Positions 16,363 through 25,918 are shown, counted from the first letter of the stretch. The stretch: 64,000 bases of DNA from Luteimicrobium album (GCF_030161555.1 NZ_BSUK01000001.1:1116001-1180000), one strand, 5' to 3'. Program-made: numbers and translations. The notes: generated from the sequence alone by a model not told the origin.

Positions 16363-17442
16363 TCAATAGGTGCGGGCCGCCGGCAGCCCGAAGAAGTCCT
16401 CGAGCGTCTTCGCGCCGGTCGCGCGCACGTCGGCCGCGACCTTCTTCCCGACGTACCGGACGTGCCACGGCTCGTACATGTACCCCGTGGTCTTCTCCTC
16501 GCCCTTCGGGTACCGGACGACGAACCCGTACCGCCAGCCGTTCTTCGCGACCCAGGCGGCCTGCTTCGTCGACCCGAAGCAGGACATCGCCCCGCACGAC
16601 CCGGACGCGTCGAGCACGTCGACGGCCAGCCCCGTCTGGTGCTCCGAGTACCCCGGTCGCGCGGACTCGTTGTCGGCCTGCTCCTTGCCGTGCGCCGCGA
16701 CCCAGCCCTCGTAGGTCGACGCCTGGACGTCGTGCGCGCGGTAGGCGCTGTGCACGAGGAGGGGCAGTCCCGCCTTGGACGCGGCCTTGAACATCGCGCG
16801 GAGCGCTGACGCCGCCTCGGGCCGCATGACCTCGGCGGGACCCGCGACCTCGACGAGCGTCTTCGGGGCGAAGGTCTTCGGGTCGAGCGGGCGCTTCTTG
16901 TTCACGATCACGAGGTCGGTGGACGGGTCGTCGGTCTGCGCGACGGACACGGTGCCGCCCTGGCCCGGCGTCGTCGCGTCCTTCGCGGGCCGCCACACGA
17001 GCGTCCCGCCGGCGTACTTCCGGGTGCAGCGCGTGGGGTCGTCCTCGCTCCCCGTGCACGACGCCGGCCCGCTCGCCGTCCCGAGGAAGCCCGCGCTCCC
17101 CCGCCAGCGGTCCGTCCACGCCGTGGTGATCGTCGCGGTGGCGAGGTCGCGGGCCGTGGGCTCGGGCGCCGTCGTCGGGGTGGCGGACGGCTGGGAGGCG
17201 GCGGGGACGCTCGAGCCGGCCTCCGGTGCGCTCCCGTGGTCGCGGCCGAGCAGGGCCGGTACGGCGACCACGAGCGCCACGACCACCACGACGACGACGG
17301 CGCCGACGAGGAACGTCCGGCGGCGGCGGGCCCGACGGCGCTGCTTGGCGCGAGCGGCGGCCTCGGCGCGGCGCACCGCTGCCGGGCGGGGTGCGCGCGC
17401 GACGTGCGGCGGTGCCGGCCGGTGCCGGCCCGTCGTGGTCAT
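16363..17442 (-). CDS. D-alanyl-D-alanine carboxypeptidase, VanY/M15B family, membrane-anchored
   Basis: 359 aa. A basic N-terminus and one membrane helix (TFLVGAVVVVVVVALVVAVPAL, ~residues 42-64) are followed by a Pro/Thr linker and an M15B peptidase domain. Zinc-site motifs are SEHQTGLAVDVLD (S-x-H-x-x-G-x-A-x-D) and EPWHVRYVG (E-P-W-H). LLVHSAYRAHDVQ is the usual conserved strand. It probably trims the terminal D-Ala of peptidoglycan stems outside the membrane. No VanS/VanR pair is nearby, so this is a housekeeping-type enzyme rather than a resistance cluster. ATG start at 17442 faces the divergent VapBC operator. Confidence 0.9.
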   Translation of the reverse strand: MTTTGRHRPAPPHVARAPRPAAVRRAEAAARAKQRRRARRRRTFLVGAVVVVVVVALVVAVPALLGRDHGSAPEAGSSVPAASQPSATPTTAPEPTARDLATATITTAWTDRWRGSAGFLGTASGPASCTGSEDDPTRCTRKYAGGTLVWRPAKDATTPGQGGTVSVAQTDDPSTDLVIVNKKRPLDPKTFAPKTLVEVAGPAEVMRPEAASALRAMFKAASKAGLPLLVHSAYRAHDVQASTYEGWVAAHGKEQADNESARPGYSEHQTGLAVDVLDASGSCGAMSCFGSTKQAAWVAKNGWRYGFVVRYPKGEEKTTGYMYEPWHVRYVGKKVAADVRATGAKTLEDFFGLPAARTY

Positions 17443-17479
17443 GAGGTCGATGGTACGGAGCGTGTCTGGGTCCCGCTGT

Positions 17480-17515
17480 TTCTACCTGGGTAGAACAACT
17501 GTCTACCAGGGTAGA
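17480..17515 (+). promoter_or_regulatory. Paired palindromes, probable VapB autoregulatory operator
   Basis: Two palindromes lie 9-44 bp before the antitoxin ATG. TTCTACC-TG-GGTAGAA spans 17480-17495 and TCTACC-AG-GGTAGA spans 17502-17515, with centres about 21 bp apart (two helical turns). Same-sequence paired sites directly upstream of a toxin-antitoxin operon are the usual target of VapB-VapC cooperative repression. Confidence 0.75.
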
Positions 17516-17523
17516 ATGGTGGC

Positions 17524-17790
17524 ATGAGCCTCAACATCAAGAACGAGCGCGTGCACGCGCTCGCGCGCGAGGCCGCGCGCGTCACGGGCCAGTCCCAGAC
17601 GAGCGTGATCGAGCGGGCGCTGGAGGAGCTCCTGGCACGGGAGAAGCGGGAGTCGGAACGCGACGAGCGCAACAGACGGATCGCAGAGGTGCTGGCCGAG
17701 ATCGACGCGCGCACCACCGACGAGGACCGCGCACGGGCCCGCCAGATCATGGAGGACATGTACGACGAGAACGGGCTCCCCGTCCTGTGA
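17524..17790 (+). CDS. VapB-type antitoxin (Rv0623/PSK family)
   Basis: 88 aa, ATG start. The N-terminal MSLNIKNERVHALAREAARVTGQSQTSVIERALEEL is the ribbon-helix-helix signature of the PSK/Rv0623-like antitoxins. The charged helical C-terminus (RARARQIMEDMYDENGLPVL) is the toxin-neutralising tail and ends in the conserved G-L-P-V-L. It represses its own operon by binding the palindromes just upstream. It overlaps the toxin gene by 4 bp (GTGA). Confidence 0.9.
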   Translation: MSLNIKNERVHALAREAARVTGQSQTSVIERALEELLAREKRESERDERNRRIAEVLAEIDARTTDEDRARARQIMEDMYDENGLPVL

Positions 17791-18182
17791 TCGTCGAGAC
17801 GTCGGCACTCATGGCGATCCTCTTGGGGGAACCGGAGCGCGAGGCGTTCCTCGCGACCATCCGAGCCGACCCCGGTCCTCGCCTCTCAGCGGCGAACTAC
17901 GTCGAGACGGGCGCGGTGGTCGATCGGCTGGGCGACCCCACCCGTTCCCGGCTGCTCGACGAGCTCGTCGAGAGCCTCGGGCTGCGGATCGAGCCCGTCA
18001 CGGTGGAGCAGGCTCGGACGGCACGCGCAGCCCACCGCGACTTCGGCCGCGGTTCCGGGCATCGGGCCCGCCTCAACTTCGGCGACACGTTCGGGTACGC
18101 GCTGGCCGTGACCACCGGCGAGCCGCTCCTGTTCCAGGGCGACGACTTCAGGGAGACAGACGTGCGGCGCGCGCTTCCTTGA
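17787..18182 (+). CDS. VapC-type PIN-domain toxin ribonuclease
   Basis: 131 aa, GTG start overlapping the antitoxin stop. PIN-domain acidic residues are visible: MIVETSALMAILLGEPE (here E at position 4 stands where most VapCs have D; S and E16 conserved), AANYVETGAVVD, and LNFGDTFGYALAV with LLFQGDDFRETDV. Known members are Mg-dependent tRNA or rRNA endonucleases inhibited by their VapB. The 3' end overlaps the convergent soxR gene by 35 bp. First catalytic residue as Glu rather than Asp is worth noting, though this ETS form is common in the Rv0624-like subgroup. Confidence 0.9.
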   Translation: MIVETSALMAILLGEPEREAFLATIRADPGPRLSAANYVETGAVVDRLGDPTRSRLLDELVESLGLRIEPVTVEQARTARAAHRDFGRGSGHRARLNFGDTFGYALAVTTGEPLLFQGDDFRETDVRRALP

Positions 18183-18660
18183 CGACCGCATCCGCCTCGG
18201 ACGCGGACTCGCTCAGCAGGCGCCGCGGTCCAGGCCCGGTGCGCGCGAGGAGGTCGTCCGGGTTGTTGAGCGTGCAGGTGCGCAGGGACAGGCAGCCGCA
18301 GCCGATGCAGCCGTCGAGCCCGTCGCGCAGCCGCTGGAGCTGGTCGATCTGCGCGTCGAGGTGGTCGCGCCAGCCCCGCGAGAGCCGCGCCCAGTCCGCC
18401 TTGGTGGGGGTGCGGCCGTCGGGCAGGGTCGCGAGCGCCGCGCGGATGTCGGCGAGCGCGATGCCGACGCGCTGGGACACGCGGACGAACGCGAGGCGGC
18501 GCAGCACGTCCCGGTGGTATCGGCGCTGGTTGCCGGACGTCCGGACGCTCGTGACGAGGCCCTCGCGCTCGTAGAAGTGCAGGGCCGAGACGCTGATCCC
18601 CGCCCGTTCAGCGACCTGCCCGGGCGTCAGCTCGTGGCGCCGGACCTCCGCGTTGCTCAT
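18148..18660 (-). CDS. soxR: Redox-sensitive transcriptional activator SoxR
   Basis: 170 aa from ATG 18660; an upstream in-frame start exists but this one keeps the usual length. MerR-type helix-turn-helix (LTPGQVAERAGISVSALHFYEREGLV...NQRRYHRDVLRRLAFV), a dimerisation helix, and the four-cysteine [2Fe-2S] motif CIGCGCLSLRTC followed by TLNNPDD. In actinobacteria SoxR responds to redox-cycling compounds and usually controls transporters and oxidoreductases. The MFS gene at 18725 diverges from it and an SoxR-box palindrome lies between them, so it is the likely target. 3' overlap with vapC is 35 bp. Confidence 0.94.
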   Translation of the reverse strand: MSNAEVRRHELTPGQVAERAGISVSALHFYEREGLVTSVRTSGNQRRYHRDVLRRLAFVRVSQRVGIALADIRAALATLPDGRTPTKADWARLSRGWRDHLDAQIDQLQRLRDGLDGCIGCGCLSLRTCTLNNPDDLLARTGPGPRRLLSESASEADAVVKEARAARLSP

Positions 18661-18687
18661 CACGGCACCTCCGCTGGTAGACACCCC

Positions 18688-18718
18688 TTGACCTTAACCA
18701 TGGTTGAGGTTGTGCGAT
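18688..18718 (+). promoter_or_regulatory. SoxR box within a 19-bp-spacer promoter
   Basis: CCTTAACC-AT-GGTTGAGG at 18692-18709 is an 18-bp palindrome with one mismatch, the length and shape of SoxR sites. It lies in a candidate promoter for the MFS gene: TTGACC (18688-18693), 19-bp spacer, TGCGAT (18713-18718). A 19-bp spacer is the hallmark of MerR/SoxR-activated promoters. The ATG at 18725 is only seven bases further, so the transcript would be leaderless. Confidence 0.72.
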
Positions 18719-18724
18719 AGGGGG

Positions 18725-20218
18725 ATGGCGGACGCGACGGCCCTCGACGGGCGCCCCGGGCAGGACACCTCCCCACCGGTCGGCGGCACCGACCCGTCCC
18801 CGGGAGAGCCGCGCGAGCGGCTCTGGGCCGGGGCGCAGGGACGGGTGCTCGTCGGGGTGTTCGTGCTCGCGTTCCTCGAGGCGTTCGAGGCCATGGCCGT
18901 CTCGACGGCGATGCCCGCGGTGGCGCGCGAGCTGCATGCCGTGGGGGCGATCGCGCTCGCGTTCTCCGTGCCGCTCGCCGTGAGCGTCGTCGCTCGCGCC
19001 GCGGCGGGCAGCTCGATGGACCGCCGGGGACCCGGCCGCGGGCTCCGGCTCGGGGTGGGGCTGTTCGTCGTCGGGCTCGTCGGTGCCGGGCTCGCGCCGA
19101 GCATGCCCGTCTTCCTGCTGGCCCGTGCCGTCCAGGGGTACGCGACGGGCCTGACCGGCGTCGGGCTGTGGGTGCTCGTCGGCCGTGTGTTCCCCGAGCA
19201 GCTGCGCGCCCGCGTGTTCAGCGTCATGGCCGGGGCGTGGGTCCTCCCCGCGCTCGTCGGGCCGGGGATCGCCGGGCTCGTCTCGGAGCTGGTCGGCTGG
19301 CGCTGGGTGTTCCTGTCGGTGCCGCCCCTCGCGCTCGCGTCCTTCGGGCTCCTCCGGGGTGCGCTGCGCCGGGTCGACGAGGCCTTCGCCGCGCAGCGCG
19401 ACGACGAGCCCGCCGCGCCCGCACAGAGCCGCGGCAAGCGCCCCGCCACCGGTCGCCGCGCCCTCGCGTGGTCGCTCCCGGTGTCGGTCGCGCTCCTCGT
19501 GACGAGCGGCTCCGGCCAGGGCCGCGGACTCGTCGGACCGGCGCTGCTGGTCGCCGCGGTCGCGGCCGTCGTCGTCGCGGCACCCCGCCTGCTCCCCGTC
19601 GGCACGTGGACGGGCCGGCGGGGGCTGCCGAGCACGATGAGCGCGCGGAGCCTCGTCGCGGCCGGCTACCTCGGCGCCGAGACGTACCTGCCGCTGTCGC
19701 TCGTCGAGCACCGGGGCATGTCGCTGACGACCGCGGGGCTGCTGCTCACGGCGTCGGCGGTCGCGTGGTCGGCCGCGGCGTGGCTCGGCGCGCACGCGCC
19801 CGTGCTCGCGTCGCCGGCGCGGCGGGTGCGGCTCGGGGCGGCGTGCGTCGTCGTGGGGGCGGCGGGGAGCGCGCTCGCGGTCGCCCCGGACCTCCCGCTG
19901 TGGCCCGTCGCCGTTCTGTGGACGCTCGCGGGGTTCGGCATGGGCCTGTCGAACCCGACGTTCGCGGTCATGGTGATGGACGCGTCGGGGCCCGCGGAGC
20001 AGGGCGTGAACAGCGCCGCGATGCAGACCAACGACGTCGTCGTCCAGTCGCTCGTGCTGGCCGTCGGGGCCGCAGTGTTCGCAGCCCTCGTGGCCGGGAT
20101 GCCGAGCGGCGCGTTCGTCGTCGTGTGCGGCCTGGCGGTCGCCGCCGCGACGCTCGGCCTGGCGCTCACCGCCCGGCTCGGGCCGCGCCGTCGGGAGGTC
20201 CCGCTGCCCGCGGTGTGA
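18725..20218 (+). CDS. MFS efflux transporter, probable SoxR target
   Basis: 497 aa, ATG start. A hydrophilic ~40-residue N-terminus is followed by 14 or so membrane helices with the motif A-like loop [19 protein letters not shown] and the antiporter-type segment [51 protein letters not shown] (motif C region). Related to DHA drug/proton antiporters. Directly divergent from soxR with a shared operator, so it probably exports a redox-active compound when SoxR is oxidised. Frame intact. Confidence 0.88.
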   Translation: MADATALDGRPGQDTSPPVGGTDPSPGEPRERLWAGAQGRVLVGVFVLAFLEAFEAMAVSTAMPAVARELHAVGAIALAFSVPLAVSVVARAAAGSSMDRRGPGRGLRLGVGLFVVGLVGAGLAPSMPVFLLARAVQGYATGLTGVGLWVLVGRVFPEQLRARVFSVMAGAWVLPALVGPGIAGLVSELVGWRWVFLSVPPLALASFGLLRGALRRVDEAFAAQRDDEPAAPAQSRGKRPATGRRALAWSLPVSVALLVTSGSGQGRGLVGPALLVAAVAAVVVAAPRLLPVGTWTGRRGLPSTMSARSLVAAGYLGAETYLPLSLVEHRGMSLTTAGLLLTASAVAWSAAAWLGAHAPVLASPARRVRLGAACVVVGAAGSALAVAPDLPLWPVAVLWTLAGFGMGLSNPTFAVMVMDASGPAEQGVNSAAMQTNDVVVQSLVLAVGAAVFAALVAGMPSGAFVVVCGLAVAAATLGLALTARLGPRRREVPLPAV

Positions 20219-20268
20219 CGTCGGGCGCGGACCGCGCGGAGGGCTCCCCGCGCTGGCAGGATGGCGCC

Positions 20269-21974
20269 ATGGATCCGCGTGCAGGAACCCCCGCTCAGCC
20301 CCAGGACCTCATCGACGTCGACGCCGTGGTGGGCGCCTACTACGACCGCCACCCGGACCCGGAGGACCCGGCCCAGAAGGTCGTCTTCGGCACCTCCGGC
20401 CACCGGGGGTCGAGCCTCGACTCGGCGTTCAACGAGGACCACATCGTCGCGATCACCCAGGCGATCCTCGAGTACCGGCGCAGCCAGGGCACCGACGGTC
20501 CGCTGTTCATCGGGCGGGACACGCACGCGCTGTCGCTGCCGGCGTGGGAGTCGGCGCTGCAGGTGCTCGCGGCGGCCGGCGTCGAGGTCCGCATCGACGC
20601 GCGCGACTCGTGGACGCCCACGCCCGCGGTCTCGCACGCGATCCTCACCTTCAACGGCGCGACGTCGGCGGACGGCCTCCGCACGAGCGGGCCCGGCCTC
20701 GCCGACGGCATCGTCGTCACGCCCTCGCACAACCCCCGCGTGACGGCGGCTTCAAGTACAACCCGCCGCACGGCGGGCCCGCGGGCTCCGAGGCGACCGG
20801 CTGGATCGCGGACCGCGCGAACGAGATCCTGCGGACCGGCGTCGGGCAGGTGAAGCGCGTGCCCCTGTCGGTCGCGGTCAGCGTCCCCAGCACGCAGAAG
20901 CACGACTTCCTGGCGGCGTACGTCGACGACCTGCAGAACGTCGTCGACGTCGACGCGATCCGCGGCGCGGGCGTGCGGATCGGAGCGGACCCGCTGGGCG
21001 GCGCGTCGGTGGACTACTGGGGCGCGATCGGCGAGCGCTACAGGCTCGACCTGACCGTCGTGAACCCGACGGTCGACCCGGCGTGGAGCTTCATGACGCT
21101 CGACTGGGACGGCAAGATCCGCATGGACTGCTCGTCCCCGTACGCGATGGCGTCGCTGCGCCACCGGATGGAGCCCGCCGCCGACGGCACCACGCCCTAC
21201 GACATCGCGACCGGCAACGACGCCGACTCCGACCGGCACGGCATCGTCACCCCCGACGCCGGCCTCATGAACCCCAACCACTACCTCGCCGTCGCCATCT
21301 CCTACCTGTACGGGTCCGGGGACGACGGCGCACGCCGTCCGGGCTGGCCGTCGTCGGCGGCGGTGGGCAAGACGCTCGTGTCGTCCGCCCTGATCGACCG
21401 GGTGGTGGCGGGGCTCGGTCGGACACTCGTCGAGGTGCCCGTCGGGTTCAAGTGGTTCGTGCCCGGCCTGCTCGACGGGTCGGTCGGGTTCGGCGGCGAG
21501 GAGTCCGCGGGCGGCTCGTTCCTGCGCCGCGACGGCCACGTCTGGACGACCGACAAGGACGGACTGATCCTCGCGCTGCTCGCGTCCGAGATCCTCGCGA
21601 CGACCGGGCGGTCGCCGTCGCAGCACCACGCGGACCTCGTCGAGCGGTACGGCGAGTCCTGGTACGCGCGCGTCGACGCGCCCGCGACGCTCGAGGAGAA
21701 GGCGACACTGGCCGCGCTCTCGCCCGACCAGGTCACCGCGACGACGCTCGCCGGCGAGGCGATCACCGGCCGGCTCACGAAGGCGCCCGGCAACGACGCC
21801 GCGATCGGCGGGCTCAAGGTCACGACCGAGAACGCGTGGTTCGCGGCCCGGCCGTCCGGCACGGAGAACGTGTACAAGATCTACGCCGAGTCGTTCGTGT
21901 CCGCGGAGCACCTCGAGCAGGTCCAGGCCGAGGCGAAGGACGTGGTCTCCGACGCCCTCGGCGGGGCGGCGTGA
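20269..21974 (+). CDS. pgm: Phosphoglucomutase, alpha-D-glucose-phosphate-specific (one frame break)
   Basis: About 568 aa when repaired. N-terminal FGTSGHRG, catalytic serine loop [21 protein letters not shown], metal loop [14 protein letters not shown], sugar loop [12 protein letters not shown] and phosphate loop [12 protein letters not shown] together identify Pgm of the E. coli type. It interconverts glucose-1-P and glucose-6-P in the cytosol. The frame breaks at about 20743, inside SHNPP-RDGGF: the run AACCCCC needs one more C. This is a sequencing-type indel, since everything else is intact. The stop overlaps the next gene's GTG (GTGA). Confidence 0.93.
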
Positions 21975-22609
21975 CCGACGCCTCCCGGAGCGCCCCGGAC
22001 GGCCCGCGGGTCTTCCGGGGCGCCGCGTTCGACCGGCTGCTGTTCTTCTCGGACGCGGTCGTCGCGATCGCGATCACGCTCGTCGTGCTGCCGATCGTCG
22101 ACAGCGCGCGCGAGCTCGACGGCCGCTCCGCCGCCCAGTTCGTCTCGGACAGCGGCTGGGAGCTCGCAGCCGCGGCGCTGACCTTCCTCGTCGTGGGTGT
22201 GTTCTGGCGGACCCACCACGGCGTGTTCGCCGACGCCACCGGCGCCACGCACCGGGCCGTGACCTACAACCTCCTCTGGCTCGCGTGCATCGCGTTCCTG
22301 CCCGTCCCGACGGTCCTGATCGTCGACGCGCAGAGCGACGACCGGGGAGCCCACGGCCTGTACGTCGGCACGATGCTCGTCGCCGTCGTCGCGCTCGTGC
22401 TGGAGGAGCTCGAGCTCGAGCGGCACGGGCTCCTCGCCGCCGCCGACGTCCCGCAGGCCGCGCGATGGGCCACCGCGGGCGGGTTCGCGCTCGCGTTCGT
22501 CCTGGTGCTGGTCTTCCCGTCGTGGAGCATGTGGCCGCTGCTCGTCCTCGTCCCCGCAGGGTGGCTGCCACGGTGGCTGCAGGCACGGGCCCGCAGATCC
22601 GGCCGCTGA
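21971..22609 (+). CDS. TMEM175-like (DUF1211) potassium-channel family protein
   Basis: 212 aa, GTG start overlapping the pgm stop by 4 bp. Six membrane helices with the family signature [18 protein letters not shown] in helix 1 (the F-S-D pore-lining motif of bacterial TMEM175 channels) and WRTHHGVF after helix 3 and [15 protein letters not shown]. Bacterial members form tetrameric K+-permeable channels. Translational coupling to pgm looks incidental to function. Frame intact. Confidence 0.87.
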   Translation: MTDASRSAPDGPRVFRGAAFDRLLFFSDAVVAIAITLVVLPIVDSARELDGRSAAQFVSDSGWELAAAALTFLVVGVFWRTHHGVFADATGATHRAVTYNLLWLACIAFLPVPTVLIVDAQSDDRGAHGLYVGTMLVAVVALVLEELELERHGLLAAADVPQAARWATAGGFALAFVLVLVFPSWSMWPLLVLVPAGWLPRWLQARARRSGR

Positions 22610-22702
22610 GAGCTGTCGAGGCTGTCGAGAACGGTCGACGGGCTCCGACGTACCCCAGGAAGGGCGCCTCCGGGCGCACGGACCGAGCACACGGAGATCA
22701 CC

Positions 22703-23113
22703 ATGAAGTACGTCGTCCTCATCCACTCCAACCCCCAGCCGTGGGGCCACCCGACGATCGACCACACTCCCGAGGGCCAGGCGGTCCCCGCCGAGCAGCG
22801 GGCCGTGATGGACCGCGAGTTCGACGCGCTCCTCACCGAGCTCCACGAGACCGGGGAGTTCGTCGTCGCGGAGGCCCTCGCGTCGCCGGCGTCGTCGACG
22901 GTGTACCGCTGGGACGGCGACCACCACGTCGCCACCGACGGCCCGTTCGCCGAGACCAAGGAGCAGCTCGCGGGCTTCTTCCTCATCGACTGCGCGACGC
23001 GCGAGCGCGCCGAGGCGGTCGCGGCGCGGTTCGCCGGGCCGGGCGACACCGTCGAGCTGCGACCCGGGATGGTCTTCGACGACGAGCGGCTCGGAGCCGA
23101 CGACGTCCTCTGA
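22703..23113 (+). CDS. YciI (DGPF-domain) family protein
   Basis: 136 aa, ATG start. YciI/DGPF fold: MKYVVLIHSNP, then the family motif ATDGPFAETKEQLAGFFLIDC, with the His/Asp pair of YciI-like dimers. Such proteins very often sit just before an ECF sigma factor of the DUF6596 type, as here, and may act with it or as a substrate-level sensor. The biochemical activity is not established. The downstream sigma gene begins within a few bases of this stop. Confidence 0.88.
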   Translation: MKYVVLIHSNPQPWGHPTIDHTPEGQAVPAEQRAVMDREFDALLTELHETGEFVVAEALASPASSTVYRWDGDHHVATDGPFAETKEQLAGFFLIDCATRERAEAVAARFAGPGDTVELRPGMVFDDERLGADDVL

Positions 23114-24360
23114 CCCCGCCCTGGAGGACGTCTGGCGCCGCCACGCGCCGGACGTCCTCGCCGCGGTCGCCCGGCACCACGGCGACTTCGGGCGAGCCGA
23201 GGACGCCGTGCAGGAGGCCCTCGTCGCGGCGTCGCGGTCGTGGCCCGTCGACGGTCTCCCCGCGACCCGAAGGCGTGGCTCGTCACGGTCGCGTCGCGCC
23301 GCTACGTCGACGCGTGGCGCTCCGACTCGGCCCGCGAGCGCCGCGAGCTGGAGGACGCTGCGCGGACGCCGTCGGGCGGGCTGCTCGCGCCGGGGGCCGA
23401 CGCGTTCGCGGCGCCCGAGCACGATGACACCCTGACCCTGCTCGTCCTGTGCTGCCACCCCGTGCTGCCGCCCGCGTCGCAGGTCGCGCTCACGCTGCGC
23501 GCGGTCGCGGGGCTCACGACGGCGCAGGTCGCCCGCGCGTACCTCGTCCCCGAGCCGACGATGGCGCAGCGCATCTCGCGGGCCAAGGCCAGGCTCCGGG
23601 AGGCCGGGGCGCGGTTCGTCCCGCCGCCCGTCGAGGAGCTGCCCGCGCGGGTCGCGGCCGTGTCCCAGGTCCTGTACCTCGTGTTCACGGAGGGGCACAC
23701 GACGACGTCCGGCGCCGGGCTCGTCGACGTCTCGCTCGCGGACGAGGCGATCCGGCTGACCCGCGAGCTGCACCGGCTCGTCCCGTCCGACGACGAGGTC
23801 ACGGGCCTGCTCGCGCTGATGCTCCTCACCCATGCCCGACGCGCGGCGCGGACGACGGCGGACGGCGCGCTCGTCCCGCTCGCCGAGCAGGACCGCCGCC
23901 GCTGGGACCGGGACCTCATCGCCGAGGGGTGGCGCTCGTCGAGGCGGCGCTGCCCGTCGGACCCGTGGGCCCGTACCAGCTCCAGGCCGCGATCGCCGCG
24001 GTGCACGACGAGGCCGCGACCGCGGACGAGACGGACTGGGCCGAGATCGACGAGCTGTACGGGATGCTCGAGCGGGTCGCGCCCGGGCCGGTGGTGACGA
24101 TGAACCACGCGGTCGCGGTCGCCGAGGTCGCCGGGCCGGCGGCGGGGCTGGCGATGGTCGAGCCGCTCCGGACCGACCGGGTGCTGCGGCGTCACCACCG
24201 CCTGCACGCGGTGCGCGCCCACCTGCTCGAACGGCTCGGCGAGACCGTCGAGGCGCGTGCGGAGTACGAGATCGCCGCGGAGCTCACGACGAGCGTCGTC
24301 GAGCAGCGCTACCTGAACGAGCGGGCGGCAGCCCTGCCCACCGGTCCTGCAGGGGACTGA
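23111..24360 (+). CDS. ECF sigma factor with C-terminal DUF6596/TPR-like region (two frame breaks, start unclear)
   Basis: Read through two breaks: LEDVWRRHAPDVLAAVARHHGDFGRAEDAVQEAL (sigma region 2), RDPKAWLVTVASRRYVDAWRSD, sigma-4 (LTTAQVARAYLVPEPTMAQRISRAKARLR), then the helical C-terminal extension (VLYLVFTEGHTTTSG...VTMNHAVAVAEVAGPAAGL) of the YciI-linked ECF group. One missing C at about 23268 (CTCCCCGCGACC) and one missing G at about 23932 (GAGGGGTGG) account for the breaks. I see no good ATG/GTG in the first frame, so a third indel near 23111 is possible and the 5' coordinate is approximate. It probably directs transcription of its own YciI operon; targets are unknown. Confidence 0.8.
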
Positions 24361-24400
24361 ACCCGCCCGCGGCCGGCCGCGCCGGCGCCGGCGCCGTCGG

Positions 24401-24470
24401 GCGTCGCGGCGTCGCGGCGTCGCGGCGTCGCGGCGTCGCGGCGTCGCGGCGTCGCGGCGTCGCGGCGTCA
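24401..24470. repeat. Octanucleotide tandem repeat, eight copies
   Basis: Eight perfect copies of GCGTCGCG run from 24401 to 24464, followed by a partial copy that forms the SDR stop codon. It lies between the convergent sigma-factor and SDR genes. Copy-number change would alter only the trailer of the SDR unless its stop were lost. Confidence 0.95.
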
Positions 24471-25257
24471 GAGGATCGCCGAGAGGGCGCCCCCGTCGGC
24501 GCGGACCGCAGCGCCGTTGGTCGCGGACGAGAGCGGGCTCGCGAGGTACACCGCGAGGCTCGCGATCTCGGCCGGCTCGAGGAACCGCTGCAGCAGGGAC
24601 GTCCGGTTCCCGGCGGCGATCGCGTTCTTGAGGTCGTCGACGGGCTCGCCCTGGGCCTGCGCGAGCTCCTCGATCGCGCGAGCGACGCCGTCGGAGTACG
24701 TCGGCCCGCCGAGGATCGTGTTCACGGTGACGTCCGTGCCGCGAGTGAGCTTCGCGAGGCCGTTGCTCAGCGCGAGCGTCCCGGCCTTCGTCACGCCGTA
24801 GTGCGTCATGTCGGCGGGAACGTTCACGCCGGACTCGCTCGCGACGAAGAGGATCCGGCCCCAGCCGCGGGCCAGCATGCCGCCGAGCAGGTGCCGGGAC
24901 AGCCGCACGCCGCTCATCACGTTGACGTCGAAGTACCGCTGCCAGTCCGCGTCGGTGATGTGATCGAATTCCTTGACCTCGAAGACGCCGACGTTGTTGA
25001 CGAGGACGTCGACCTCCCCAGCTCGTCGAGCAGCCGCCCCACCTGCGCGGGGTCCTCGAAGTCCGCCGGGATCCCGGCGACGTCGGCCCCGGCACGGCGG
25101 CGCGCAGCCGGTCGGCCACGCGCCGCACCCCGTCCTCGTGACGTCCGTTGACCACGACCCTGACCCCCTCGCGGAGCAGCGCCTCGGCGATCGCGTACCC
25201 GATCCCCTGCGTCGACCCGCTCACGAACGCCCTCTTCCCCGTCAGCCCCAGCTCCAC
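24468..25257 (-). CDS. Short-chain dehydrogenase/reductase (two frame breaks)
   Basis: About 263 aa when repaired, GTG start. NAD(P)-binding GSTQGIGYA (T-G-x3-G-x-G type), NNVGVF after beta-4, catalytic Ser in LFVASESGV and the Y-x-x-x-K pair HYGVTKAGTLALSNG. The C-terminus has GPTYSDGV. It looks like the 3-oxoacyl-ACP reductase-like SDRs often annotated as oxidoreductases. Breaks at about 25093 (GGGGCC needs one more G) and 25019 (GGGGAG needs one more G) are homopolymer-type. Divergent MarR gene and palindromes upstream suggest repression by that regulator. Confidence 0.85.
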
Positions 25258-25290
25258 GTGCGCCCTCTCGCTCGGTCCTACTCGTCCAAC

Positions 25291-25345
25291 TTCACTTGCC
25301 CAGTCAAGTCATCGTGACATGTCATGGCTTTCCCGAGCAAGTGAA
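25291..25345. promoter_or_regulatory. Candidate operator region between SDR and MarR genes
   Basis: The 128-bp divergent gap holds ACTTG-6-CAAGT (25294-25309), a perfect TGACATGTCA (25315-25324), and a wider pair TTCACTTGC (25291-25299) / GCAAGTGAA (25337-25345). One or more may bind the MarR protein encoded at 25386. Which one is not decidable from sequence. Confidence 0.45.
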
Positions 25346-25385
25346 AGTCGTGCCGCGAGCGCCGAGACGTCGGTACGCTGCTGCC

Positions 25386-25918
25386 ATGCCCGACCCGCGC
25401 ACCGCCGCCGTCCTCGAAGGTGCCGACCTCGAGATCTGGGCCGCCCTCGCGACCGTGCTGGAGTGGCTGCCCGCCGCCCTCGACGGTCAGCTGCAGCGCG
25501 ACGCCCAGCTCACGCACTTCGAGTACGGCGTCCTCTACGCGCTGTCCACGGCCCCGGACCGCACGCTCCGGATGAGCGTCCTGGCCGGGTACGCGAACAG
25601 CTCGCTCTCGCGGCTGTCCCGCGCGGCCACACGTCTCGAGACCCGGGGCTGGCTCCGACGCACGCCCGATCCCGACGACGGCCGCTTCACGCTCGCGATC
25701 CTCACCGACCTCGGGCAGCAGAAGGTGGACGACGCCACCCCGGGCACGCGGAGACCGTCCACCGCCTCGTCCTCGACCGGCTGACGCAGCCCCAGGCCCG
25801 GCAGCTGCGCGAGATCAGCCGGCGCATCACCCGGGCCATCAGGGACGAGGGCGCCTGGTCGCCCCACGAGCCGGCGGGTGTCGGCGCCGCGCCGACCACC
25901 AGGAGGGGCGCCTCGTGA
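25386..25918 (+). CDS. MarR-family transcriptional regulator (one frame break)
   Basis: About 177 aa when repaired, ATG start. Winged helix: LTHFEYGVLYALSTAPDRTLRMSVLAGYANSSLSRLSRAATRLETRGWLRRTPDPDDGRFTLAILTDLG, the standard MarR recognition helix and wing. The break at about 25741 (GCCACCCCGGGC needs one more C) separates this from the dimerisation C-terminus HAETVHRLVLDRLTQPQARQL. The stop overlaps the next gene's GTG (GTGA). Divergent from the SDR gene it probably controls. Confidence 0.85.

Noticed and set aside
16363..17442. Vancomycin-resistance cluster
   Set aside because: The VanY-like peptidase stands alone without vanHAX or vanRS.
17439..17808. Minus-strand frames over the vapB gene
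   Set aside because: Antisense shadows; the plus-strand pair has operators, overlap and family motifs.
24401..24470. CRISPR array
   Set aside because: Eight contiguous 8-bp units with no spacers; no cas genes anywhere in the window.
25337..25345. CCGAGCAAGTG before the MarR gene as another repeat-family copy
   Set aside because: A single box without partners at 20-bp spacing; better explained as part of the local inverted repeat.
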